NCBI GenBank assembly: GCA_002315015.1
Contig: DCEX01000024.1
Location: 1 to 49,320 of the forward strand
Source of the DNA: Faecalibacterium sp. UBA1819
Lineage (GTDB): Bacteria > Bacillota > Clostridia > Oscillospirales > Ruminococcaceae
Direction: 5' to 3'
Length of the DNA: 49,320 nt
The notes under the pieces: model-generated
What the model was told of the DNA's origin: nothing
Seen by the model: the letters and a program-made list of their open reading frames with translations, nothing else
Database searches by the model: none
Position numbers and translations under genes: made by a program
Shown here: piece by piece, positions 16,008 through 23,193 of the stretch
Layout: each line of letters opens with the position of its first letter
Numbering within the stretch: the stretch's first letter is position 1

Positions 16008-17969
16008 ATGCTGCAAGATTTTTGGTGTTCCCATGTGTCGGCAACGGCGGCAGCTGTCTTGCGTGATTGCCCGGAGGATGCGCGGCGCTGCATTTCCATT
16101 GCCGACGATGTACTGGAAAATCGGTTCATCTTCCGCGATCATTGGGAAATGGAGCGCACCTATGAGCCGGTGCAATTCGGCCCCGCTGAATCGGATATTG
16201 ATTGGGCGCATATTCCCGGTGCAGATGCCGAGTGGCTGTATGCCATGAACCGGCACACCAGCTTTGTCAATCTGGGCAAAGCTTGGCAATATACCCATGA
16301 CCGCCGCTATGCTGAAAAGTGGGCGCGTTTGATGGAAGATTGGATTGACCGTGTGCCGCTGACAACGGAAAGCGAAGGAAATACATGGCGTAGTTTGGAG
16401 GCGGGCTTGCGCTGTGAATATTGGCTGCGCTCCATCAAGCTGGTGGAAGACAGCGGCGTGCTGACCGAACCGCTGCGCCGTAAAGTAGAAGCTTGTCTGC
16501 TGCGGCATGGCGAGTACCTCACCGGCAAGTGGGGCGAATTTCAAAAAATCTCGAACTGGGGTGTCTTGCAGGATCACGGACTGTTTTTGCTGGGGGTATT
16601 ATTCAACCGGCAGGAGTGGCAAACACTGGCGCTTGAACGGCTGGATCAAAACCTGCACCGCTCAGTGATGGACGACGGCAGTCAGTGGGAGCAAAGCCCG
16701 ATGTATCACTGTGAAGTGCTGCATAACGCGGCGGATACCCTGCTCATTGCCCGGCAAAGCGGCATAGCCGTACCTCAGCGGTTGGAGCAAAATGTGCATC
16801 AGATGTTCCGGGCGCTTGCGGCTTGGGTGAAGCCGAACGGCTGTTTGCCCTGTCAATCGGACTCTGATGACGCAGATGCCCGCGATATTCTGGCGATGGG
16901 GGCGCTGCTATTCCAAGATGAAGTGCTGCGCGCCGCGGCTGGAAATGAGCCGTTTGAGGAAAACTATTGGGGTTTTGGCGCGGATTGTGCCGCCCAGCTG
17001 GCAAAGCTGCCCGCAGCACAAGAGGCGTGTGCCTCTGACGCGCTGGCTGACAGCGGCAACTATATACTGCGCACGGAGCGCAGCCCGCAGGCGGCTTATC
17101 TGCGCTTTCATTGCGGCAGTATGGGCGGCGGCCATGGCCATGCCGACCAGCTGCATGTGGATGCGGGATGCCGCGGCGAGGATTTTTTGATTGACGCAGG
17201 GCGATATACCTATGTGGACTGTCCGCAGCGCTTAGAATTGAAGCGTCCCGCCGCCCATAACACGACGCGGGTGGACGGAATGGACTTCAGCCCTTGTGCG
17301 GATACTTGGGCTTACGTCAGCCAAGCCGTACCCGTAAAACTGCCTTTCCGATTTACCCCGACAGCGGACCTTGTCTGCGGCGGCCATCTGGGCTATCTCA
17401 AACAAGGGGTCATGGCATTTCGCCGCGTGGTCTGGCTGCGCAAGCTGTGGGCTGCGGTGATTTTCGATGAGTTTTTTGCCGATGAAGCAACGACGCATTG
17501 CTATGAGCAGTATTTCCACTTTGGCCGTGGAACTGCCCGCATGGAGGGGAATACCGTCCTGTGGCAAGGCCGTCAAGCGCGTGCGGCGCTGCATTGCCTC
17601 AGTGATGTGCAGTGCTGTCTTGGCAAGGGACCTTATTCTACGGATTACAACCGGTTGGAAGAAGGGGATGTACTCACCGCCCGGCGAGAGGGCAAGGGAT
17701 TTGTCTCTCTTGTCACGGTCTTGGATTTGGCTGCCGAAAATCCCCTTCAAACCCAGCTTGTGCCGGTAGAAAGAACCGACGGTCAGCCGCTGTCGATTCC
17801 TGCCCAGGCAGTGCGGGTACAGCGGGGAAACGAGCGAATGGTGGTAATGGAACGCCATGGCGACATGCCCACTCCGGTGGGACTGCTTTGCGCCGATGGC
17901 TTTTCCGGCCACGGACGCACCGTTGTCTTTTCTGACCACGAGCCGGAAGGCGTCGTTCTCGATTGGTGA
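16008..17969 (+). CDS. Heparinase II/III family lyase (PL12-like)
   Basis: This 653-residue lyase has an N-terminal alpha/alpha toroid and a C-terminal beta-sheet domain. Expected active-site stretches are ISNWGVLQDHG (181-191), QSPMYHCEVLHN (229-240) and GSMGGGHGHADQLHVD (370-385). RRVVWLRK follows in the beta domain. AGGGGAGGT precedes the ATG, 18 bases after GH88. No signal peptide is present, so it should cut imported oligosaccharides inside the cell. It is only distantly similar to the minus-strand heparinase-like protein. A strong terminator follows, ending the operon. Heparan sulfate is a reasonable but unproven substrate. Confidence 0.88.
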   Translation: MLQDFWCSHVSATAAAVLRDCPEDARRCISIADDVLENRFIFRDHWEMERTYEPVQFGPAESDIDWAHIPGADAEWLYAMNRHTSFVNLGKAWQYTHDRRYAEKWARLMEDWIDRVPLTTESEGNTWRSLEAGLRCEYWLRSIKLVEDSGVLTEPLRRKVEACLLRHGEYLTGKWGEFQKISNWGVLQDHGLFLLGVLFNRQEWQTLALERLDQNLHRSVMDDGSQWEQSPMYHCEVLHNAADTLLIARQSGIAVPQRLEQNVHQMFRALAAWVKPNGCLPCQSDSDDADARDILAMGALLFQDEVLRAAAGNEPFEENYWGFGADCAAQLAKLPAAQEACASDALADSGNYILRTERSPQAAYLRFHCGSMGGGHGHADQLHVDAGCRGEDFLIDAGRYTYVDCPQRLELKRPAAHNTTRVDGMDFSPCADTWAYVSQAVPVKLPFRFTPTADLVCGGHLGYLKQGVMAFRRVVWLRKLWAAVIFDEFFADEATTHCYEQYFHFGRGTARMEGNTVLWQGRQARAALHCLSDVQCCLGKGPYSTDYNRLEEGDVLTARREGKGFVSLVTVLDLAAENPLQTQLVPVERTDGQPLSIPAQAVRVQRGNERMVVMERHGDMPTPVGLLCADGFSGHGRTVVFSDHEPEGVVLDW

Positions 17970-17981
17970 TGATATAAAATG

Positions 17982-18028
17982 AAAAAGGCAAAAGGCCGAC
18001 CATGCAGCGGGTCGGCCTTTTGCTTTTT
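17982..18028 (+). terminator. Rho-independent terminator of the carbohydrate operon
   Basis: A long stem (GCAAAAGGCCGAC with GTCGGCCTTTTGC, one G bulged near the base) has a ten-base loop and is followed by TTTTT. The A-rich left arm makes it potentially bidirectional. Confidence 0.9.
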
Positions 18029-18192
18029 GTGCGGAAACAATCAAGCGTGTGAATCCCTATTAAAATGCTCATGTGCGGTAAAGTAATACACAAGAATTTG
18101 ATAGACAGTCGCCCACTATCCGCTCCAAATATAAACAATAACAGCACTCATATTGACTTTATCACAACTGAGTGCTATAATAATTTCAAATG

Positions 18193-18942
18193 GTTAGTTA
18201 GAGCTAACTACAAAAGGAAGTTATTATGAAGCGGCATAGCATGAAAAAGTTTTTGGCTCTATTTTGCGCACTTTCTTGTATGTTTGTATCTGCAAGCCCT
18301 GCTTATGCGTCTAATGTCCAGAGTGAAGAGTATGACTTGCCTACTTACCAAACTGAAAATCTGCAAAAAGGGTAGATTATGACATTGGGGAGGGCTTCAC
18401 TGTCTATTTCGATAATAGCGCATTAAATGTTTCCCCGAATACTCCTGTACCTTATCACACTCAAAAATGGGTAGTAAAAAACCATTTAAACGAAGGTACA
18501 TGGGTGGATTATGATTCTCAGTTAGATAAAGTGCTGAGTGGTGCGCCTGGTGTTACTCTTAATAAGACATATTCAAAATCATGGAGTGCAACTACAAATG
18601 TAGGAGTAGGTATAACTAAATCGGAGATTTCTGCACAGGTTGGTTTTTCCATTACTGGCTCCCTCACCGCAAGTTCGGGTGGTAGTTTCACTGTGCCTCA
18701 AAGACATAATGGGAAACAAGTTGAACGTGTTGAATTGATTTCTTATAAAGTCTGGGAGCACCATACTTTCGATGTATATTTAGATAGCACTCACTTTAAA
18801 GAACCTGTATATTATGGAAACTACTATAGTGATAAGCCTGCTGGAATTCATTTTGAACCGGTTTATTACTATAAATAAAAATGAAACAGTATAAATCCTA
18901 AAAATAGGATATAATTGGCAGTAATAAAAAGCTCTAACTAAC
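18193..18942. repeat. 13-bp inverted repeats flanking the secreted-protein gene
   Basis: GTTAGTTAGAGCT at 18193-18205 is repeated inverted as AGCTCTAACTAAC at 18930-18942. The left copy also forms the local palindrome AGTTAG-AG-CTAACT. The enclosed 0.75 kb is AT-rich relative to the operons around it. No target duplication or transposase is visible, so this may be a small insertion or paired regulatory sites. Confidence 0.4.
18226..18878 (+). pseudogene. Frameshifted secreted beta-sheet protein of unknown function
   Basis: ATG 18226 follows AAAAGGAAG and opens a clear signal peptide (MKKFLALFCALSCMF to SASPAYAS). After 49 codons the frame ends at TAG 18373-18375. One base added to the five-A run 18365-18369 rejoins it to LQKRVDYDIGEGFTVYFDNS, which runs to 18878. 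The restored protein would be about 217 residues, rich in Thr/Ser and predicted beta. It ends with a segment like that of unnamed secreted Firmicutes and Actinobacteria proteins (HHTFDVYLDS, PAGIHFEPVYYYK). I do not recognise a function; a pore-former-like beta fold is only a guess. The shift is either inactivating or a phase-variable tract. Confidence 0.6.
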
Positions 18943-18949
18943 TGATTAG

Positions 18950-18977
18950 AAGGTCGCTTCATTATTGGGGCGACCTT
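18950..18977 (+). terminator. Hairpin after the secreted-protein gene
   Basis: AAGGTCGC (18950-18957) pairs with GCGACCTT (18970-18977). The T-run after it is poor, so termination is possible but uncertain. Confidence 0.35.
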
Positions 18978-19014
18978 TGCTTGAACACTGACGAATTCAT
19001 TAAGAGGAACAAAT

Positions 19015-19164
19015 TTGCTAACATTTAAAATAAACGACCTATTCGAAATAAACCCTTTAGTTGACGGACACACAAAGATGATAGCAGGGTATTCTGTCGT
19101 CCATACAATTTTCAATCAGAACATAAAGACCGAAACCTTAATTATACAGGAATTTATTTCTTGA
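19015..19164 (+). CDS. Possible 49-residue small ORF
   Basis: In the otherwise empty stretch 18879-19221, AAGAGGAAC precedes a TTG at 19015 that opens a 49-codon frame (LLTFKINDLFEINPLVDG near its start). Composition is plausible for protein, but there is no recognisable family, and it could be a gene fragment or chance. Nothing else coding is seen in this stretch. Confidence 0.2.
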   Translation: MLTFKINDLFEINPLVDGHTKMIAGYSVVHTIFNQNIKTETLIIQEFIS

Positions 19165-19221
19165 TGAGATTATAATTTGGTTTGAGTATCTACGATGAAG
19201 ATAATAAGGAGGTGTTTCATC

Positions 19222-19446
19222 GTGAAAAAAATTTATGACGTGGGTATAGTAGTTGGAATAATAGTTCTTTTTTTAGCAATCCCAGCAGGTGATTTGTATG
19301 GAAACTTTTATTTGTCAATTGTTGGCGGCATGGACACCGAACGTTTCACAATGCTAGGTCAGAGTGCTATTATCAGCTTTCAAGTAATTGGTGGTGTTAT
19401 TTTTGCACTTTGTGGAGTAGCACGCATCTTTAAAAGTGATAAATAA
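19222..19446 (+). CDS. Small two-helix membrane protein, unknown function
   Basis: A GTG start at 19222 follows AAGGAGG at a good distance (19207-19213); the longer frame from 19195 would place the ribosome site inside the gene. The 74-residue product has two hydrophobic helices (VGIVVGIIVLFLAIPAG and AIISFQVIGGVIFALCGVARIF) joined by a short loop. Both ends carry Lys. No family is recognised. It sits in the AT-rich patch after the frameshifted secreted protein and has its own strong terminator. Confidence 0.6.
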   Translation: MKKIYDVGIVVGIIVLFLAIPAGDLYGNFYLSIVGGMDTERFTMLGQSAIISFQVIGGVIFALCGVARIFKSDK

Positions 19447-19512
19447 TGCTCGTGAATTAGTTTGATTTTCACTACGCAAAACTGAATATCAGGTTGGCTA
19501 CCGACGGTCAGT

Positions 19513-19554
19513 AAAAAAAGCATCAAATCTTTTTCGGATTTGCTGCTTTTTTTT
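19513..19554. terminator. Bidirectional rho-independent terminator
   Basis: AAAAAAAGCA-T-CAAATC pairs with GATTTG-C-TGCTTTTTTT around a short loop. The long T and A runs on either side suit termination in both directions. Confidence 0.85.
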
Positions 19555-19799
19555 GCGCCCATTTTGGCAAATTTCCAAAAGTTCCGTATTAGACAGTGAA
19601 GCAAAAAAATGTCGTTTTTTTCAGACAGCGGGCAGAACGCAGCTTCCGAAGCGTTCTATTGTCGGGAAAGACAAAGCCGCCGGAAAAGTTTTTGCCGGAA
19701 AGTCCGTCATTTTTGCTTTTTGCGGTGTTGTAGGGAGTAAGGGGAGAACGCTCGAACGCAGCCTTTTATAAAAAAGCTGGTTATAGATTTCCCGAAAAA
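19555..19799. other. Intergenic stretch without a supported gene
   Basis: A 72-codon plus frame (19553-19771) lacks a ribosome site and family resemblance. In the frame of the next gene, codons from 19734 read RSNAAFYKKAGYRFPEK, which resembles the end of a GNAT acetyltransferase. This may be a short relic or a coincidence. Confidence 0.3.
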
Positions 19800-20438
19800 G
19801 TGGCAGTAGCAAGTGAGCGGCAGTCCGGCAGTTTCTTAGAGCAAGATTCTACCGAAGAAGAAAAAACCATTTGGCACGGGATAGCTTTAGCAGGTGTCTT
19901 AGCCATTTTGATTGCTATGTTGATAAAGACGTTCCACATCAATGTCATAGAGTTTCTTCTTTTGCATATTTTCTTAATTTCGAAGATTATGGCTATGGTT
20001 AGTTTGTACATCGCTATATTTTTTGTTTTGGCAGAGGTTGTATGGATTGCGATAGAAGACAGGGTTGGCGCTTATTTCTCGCAGAAAAAATCGCGCGTCA
20101 AAGAGGCTCGTTTCCTGTTCTCTATTTTATGTGGAACGTTTGGTGTGCTTTTGCTGCTGTTTTTTTTCAGCACTTTCCAAGCGCAGAATCGAGAGAATTA
20201 TCTGGTGGTTTATGAAAGTCCGGCAGCCCAAGAAAACGGTGACGTCATTGGCGTTGCTATTTATCAGGATGACACGACGATGATTGTCTTGCCCGCCAAA
20301 ATGTCCGGCCCGGAACATGATTTTCAATATGAATTAACCGGGGATACCAACTACATGTATGTGGAAAAAAGCGGTGTTGTGATTGAGCAAGTAAGCAAAG
20401 ACAAAATTGATTGGAAAAACCACTTAAATATTGGCTAA
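19800..20438 (+). CDS. Membrane protein of unknown function
   Basis: The 212-residue frame has predicted helices at about 27-45 (GIALAGVLAILIAMLIKTF), 50-85 and 108-125, and a soluble C-terminal half (VYESPAAQENGDVIGVAIY). The GTG start at 19800 is the first candidate but has no convincing ribosome site, and the frame stays open upstream to 19734, so the true N-terminus is uncertain. No family is recognised. It is AT-rich like its upstream neighbours. Confidence 0.5.
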   Translation: MAVASERQSGSFLEQDSTEEEKTIWHGIALAGVLAILIAMLIKTFHINVIEFLLLHIFLISKIMAMVSLYIAIFFVLAEVVWIAIEDRVGAYFSQKKSRVKEARFLFSILCGTFGVLLLLFFFSTFQAQNRENYLVVYESPAAQENGDVIGVAIYQDDTTMIVLPAKMSGPEHDFQYELTGDTNYMYVEKSGVVIEQVSKDKIDWKNHLNIG

Positions 20439-20520
20439 GATAGCAATATTATGAAAATTATTTAGAAATAAAAAAGATTTTTACAGGTTTTTTATAGGGT
20501 CATAAACTTTTTCTTAATAG

Positions 20521-20553
20521 AAGGCTTTTTCCTTGCGTGGAAAAGCCTTTTTT
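20521..20553 (+). terminator. Rho-independent terminator
   Basis: AAGGCTTTTTCC and GGAAAAGCCTT form a stem with one bulged base and loop TTGCGT, followed by a run of T. It separates the AT-rich patch from the next gene. It also argues against the upstream GTG start of the TIM-barrel frame, which lies in this hairpin. Confidence 0.75.
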
Positions 20554-20638
20554 GCTACAATTTGAGAAAGAAAAAATGCGAAGGCCCGGCAGAAACGTGA
20601 GCAATGCTGTATGGGTTGATAAGGAGGCAGATGGAACA

Positions 20639-21340
20639 ATGGCATATATTCCTTCCCGGCTCGTCGTCATGCTGACGTACCAAGATAAAACGGTGGCGAA
20701 TGCATTGGAAGTGTTTGAAACCTGCGCCGGTGCAAAGGCTCAGTTTTGGGGCTTTAAAGAAGCGGGGTTGCCTTTGGCGGAAATGGCCGCTTTGACCCAG
20801 CGCATGAAACAAGCGGGCAAAACCGTGTTTTTAGAAGTTGTTTCCTACACGGAGCAAGAGGGCCTGAAAGGGGCGCAGGCGGCTGCTTTTTGCGGCTGCG
20901 ATGTTGTAATGGGAACGATGTTTTCCGAAAAAATTGCCGATTTCTGCAAAGAAAATAAGCTTCGCTACATGCCGTTTGTCGGCGATGTGCGCGAAAGGCC
21001 GTCGGTGCTGTACGGCAGCGCCGAGCAAATGCTGCAACAGGCCAAGAGAGCGCTCGAATACGGTGTTGACGGATTTGATTTATTGGGGTATCGTTATGTT
21101 GGGGATGCTGTGGCGCTCAACAACGCATTTGTAAAAGGAGTACAAGCCCCGGTGTGTCTTGCGGGCGGCATTAACAGCTTTGAACGGCTGGAACAGGTGA
21201 ATCGGACAAACCCTTGGGCGTTTACCATTGGCAGCGCATTTTTTGAGCATCGTTTTGGCGATTCTTTCGAGGAGCAGATCAATGCGGTGTGTGATTTTTG
21301 TGCGCAAGCGCCCGGCAATCAAACCTACATCAAACGATAA
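20639..21340 (+). CDS. TIM-barrel protein of the ribulose-phosphate-binding type, function unknown
   Basis: The start ATG 20639 follows AAGGAGG (20621-20627); the frame is open earlier but passes through a terminator. The 233-residue protein has the rhythm of a (beta/alpha)8 barrel. It ends with a phosphate-site-like pair of strands, VCLAGGINSFERLEQV and AFTIGSAFFEHRFG, as in HisA, NanE and related enzymes. Strands such as VFLEVVSYT and VVMGTMFS fit earlier barrel positions. No exact family is assigned. It starts a cluster with yqeG and a vanW-like gene. Confidence 0.6.
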   Translation: MAYIPSRLVVMLTYQDKTVANALEVFETCAGAKAQFWGFKEAGLPLAEMAALTQRMKQAGKTVFLEVVSYTEQEGLKGAQAAAFCGCDVVMGTMFSEKIADFCKENKLRYMPFVGDVRERPSVLYGSAEQMLQQAKRALEYGVDGFDLLGYRYVGDAVALNNAFVKGVQAPVCLAGGINSFERLEQVNRTNPWAFTIGSAFFEHRFGDSFEEQINAVCDFCAQAPGNQTYIKR

Positions 21341-21353
21341 AAAGGAGCGGCGC

Positions 21354-21920
21354 ATGAACCATTTGCTTTTCCCGGATGCTTATGCAGACAGTGTCTTTGC
21401 AATTGATTATGAGCGCTTATGGGCGATGGGTTATCGCGCTCTGATGTTTGACATTGATAACACGCTGGTACACCACGGCGCCGATTCTACCCCGGAGGTG
21501 GATGCGTTTTTTGCCGCGCTCCACAAAGCGGGATGGAAAACGCTGGTTCTTTCCAATAACAGCGAAGAACGGATTCTGCGTTTTTTAAATAAGATTGATG
21601 CGCCCTATGTCTACGAGGCCGAAAAGCCGAAAACATGGGGGTATCACAGAGCGCTGGAGCTGCTGGGCGTGGAAAAAACGCAAGCTGTGATGATTGGCGA
21701 CCAAGTGTTTACCGATGTGCTGGGCGCAAACCGCTGCGGTATTGCCAATATTTTGGTGCGCTATCTGCGCCGTGACGGAGAAACGAAAATTGGTATCAGG
21801 CGCAGGGTGGAAAAAGCGGTGCTTTGGCTTTACCGCTGTACGGCATGGCGCCGCGGCAAGCTTGTGTCTGCGGTGAAAAAAGGGGAGGATTCCTGTGCGT
21901 CAACGAAAACACTTTTGTGA
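21354..21920 (+). CDS. YqeG-family HAD phosphatase
   Basis: The 188-residue protein has HAD motif I as MFDIDNTLV (D33 nucleophile, D35 acid), motif II as LSNNSEE, motif III Lys in EAEKPKTWG, and motif IV GDQVFTDVLGANRCG. This set defines YqeG-type IIIA HAD phosphatases. AAAGGAG is eight bases before the ATG. The C-terminal 30 residues are Arg-rich and unconserved. The stop lies 26 bases inside the next gene, so the two are coupled. Relatives act on phosphatidylglycerophosphate or unknown small substrates; the substrate here is unknown. Confidence 0.9.
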   Translation: MNHLLFPDAYADSVFAIDYERLWAMGYRALMFDIDNTLVHHGADSTPEVDAFFAALHKAGWKTLVLSNNSEERILRFLNKIDAPYVYEAEKPKTWGYHRALELLGVEKTQAVMIGDQVFTDVLGANRCGIANILVRYLRRDGETKIGIRRRVEKAVLWLYRCTAWRRGKLVSAVKKGEDSCASTKTLL

Positions 21921-22719
21921 GTTAAGCCCTCTTTGTTACGAAATTTCATGGAAAAAAGAGATTTGCAAACGCCACGTTAAAAATTTTTTCAGCCGTGACC
22001 GAATTGCAAAAAGCATCGACAAAACACCGCTGCCCTGCGTTGCGTTTGAAAAAACATCTTACCTTATTAAAAAGGGAAAGGATATTGACCCGGTATTGCA
22101 GCATAATAAAGCCAAAAATATCGCGCTGGCTGCCGCTAAACTGAACGGCCTTTTGATTCACCCGGGCGAGGTGTTTTCCTTTTGGGGGACGATTGGCAGC
22201 GTAACAAAACGCAAGGGCTATCTTGATGGCCGTGTGCTGCAAGGCGGAAAGTTGATTGCCGGCATTGGCGGCGGCCTTTGCAATCTGGCGAATACGCTCC
22301 ATGTCATGGTGCTGCATACGCCGCTGACGGTTACGGAGTTTCATAAGCATTCCGATGCGTTAGCGCCGGATGAGGGCAAGCGTGTGCCGTTCAGCTCCGG
22401 TACCTCTGTGGGGTATAACCAGCTGGACTACCGCTTTCGCAATGACACCGACCAAACGGTGCAGCTGCTGGCGAGCTGTGAAAACGAATATTTGCATATG
22501 GAGCTGCGCTGTGAACATCCCTTTGATGAGTGTTACGAGATTTTTGAAGAGGGACACCATTTTGAAAAGCAGGGCGACAGCTATTACCGCATTTCTAAAA
22601 TTTATCGCCGCGTCACCTCCCGTGAGACGGGCGAGCATCTGCGCGATGAGCTTTTGCTGGATAATCGCTCCAAAGTAATGTATGACCCTGCCTTGATTCC
22701 GCCCGACCAGCTGCGCTGA
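21895..22719 (+). CDS. VanW family protein
   Basis: This 274-residue protein has the VanW core: NKAKNIALAAAKLNGLLIHP, GEVFSFWGTIG, GYLDGRVLQGGKLI and GIGGGLCNLANTLH. The start is GTG 21895 with GGGGAGGA just upstream, overlapping yqeG by 26 bases. Proteins of this type were first named in some vancomycin-resistance clusters, but most, like this one, have no vanHAX genes nearby and no proven resistance role. No signal peptide is clear. Function is unknown, perhaps in the cell envelope. Confidence 0.85.
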   Translation: MRQRKHFCELSPLCYEISWKKEICKRHVKNFFSRDRIAKSIDKTPLPCVAFEKTSYLIKKGKDIDPVLQHNKAKNIALAAAKLNGLLIHPGEVFSFWGTIGSVTKRKGYLDGRVLQGGKLIAGIGGGLCNLANTLHVMVLHTPLTVTEFHKHSDALAPDEGKRVPFSSGTSVGYNQLDYRFRNDTDQTVQLLASCENEYLHMELRCEHPFDECYEIFEEGHHFEKQGDSYYRISKIYRRVTSRETGEHLRDELLLDNRSKVMYDPALIPPDQLR

Positions 22720-22808
22720 AGATAGGGCACAGAAAGCGCACGGGAGAATGCTTTTGCGCTGAAAATGGGTTTGATTTTAGAAAAACGCAATCAAATATGA
22801 AAAAAAGC

Positions 22809-22837
22809 TTGCAATTTTTGATAAAATCTGATACAAT
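22809..22837 (+). promoter_or_regulatory. SigA-type promoter of rpmB
   Basis: TTGCAA (22809-22814) and TACAAT (22832-22837) are separated by 17 bases. The start point would fall near 22844, and GGGAGGTG then precedes the rpmB ATG. Confidence 0.7.
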
Positions 22838-22871
22838 TACAAAGCTACTTAAAAAAGGGAGGTGCAGTGAA

Positions 22872-23060
22872 ATGGCAAAATGTGATTGCTGCGGTAAAGG
22901 CGTGACCTTTGGTATCAAAGTTTCCCACTCTTGTCGTCGTTCTAACCGTGCTTGGAAGCCCAACGTAAAAAGAGTGAAAGCAGTAGTGGATGGTTCTACC
23001 CGTTATATCCACGCCTGCACCCGTTGCCTTCGTTCCGGTAAGGTAACGCGCGCTATCTAA
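22872..23060 (+). CDS. rpmB: 50S ribosomal protein L28
   Basis: The 62-residue protein carries the L28 signature CGKGVTFGIKVSHSCRRSNRAWKPN. Cys pairs at 4/7 and 49/52 show it is the zinc-binding (C+) form. ATG 22872 is chosen because AGGGAGGTG precedes it; the longer frame contains the promoter. It is a single-gene unit with its own promoter and terminator and is separate from rpmG, a common arrangement in Clostridia. Confidence 0.97.
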   Translation: MAKCDCCGKGVTFGIKVSHSCRRSNRAWKPNVKRVKAVVDGSTRYIHACTRCLRSGKVTRAI

Positions 23061-23076
23061 GAAAAAGAAAGCACGT

Positions 23077-23108
23077 AAGCTCTGCGCCAAAAGCGCGGGG
23101 CTTTTTGT
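23077..23108 (+). terminator. Terminator of rpmB
   Basis: AAGC-CTGCGC and GCGCGGGGCTT form an imperfect stem around CAAAA, followed by TTTTTG. Confidence 0.75.
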
Positions 23109-23193
23109 GTTTTTGCAGCGCTGCTGTTTGGGGAAAGGAACGCGGCGCGGAAGTATTTTATATTTTTCTATGAGGGGATTGTAAGGGGATAAG

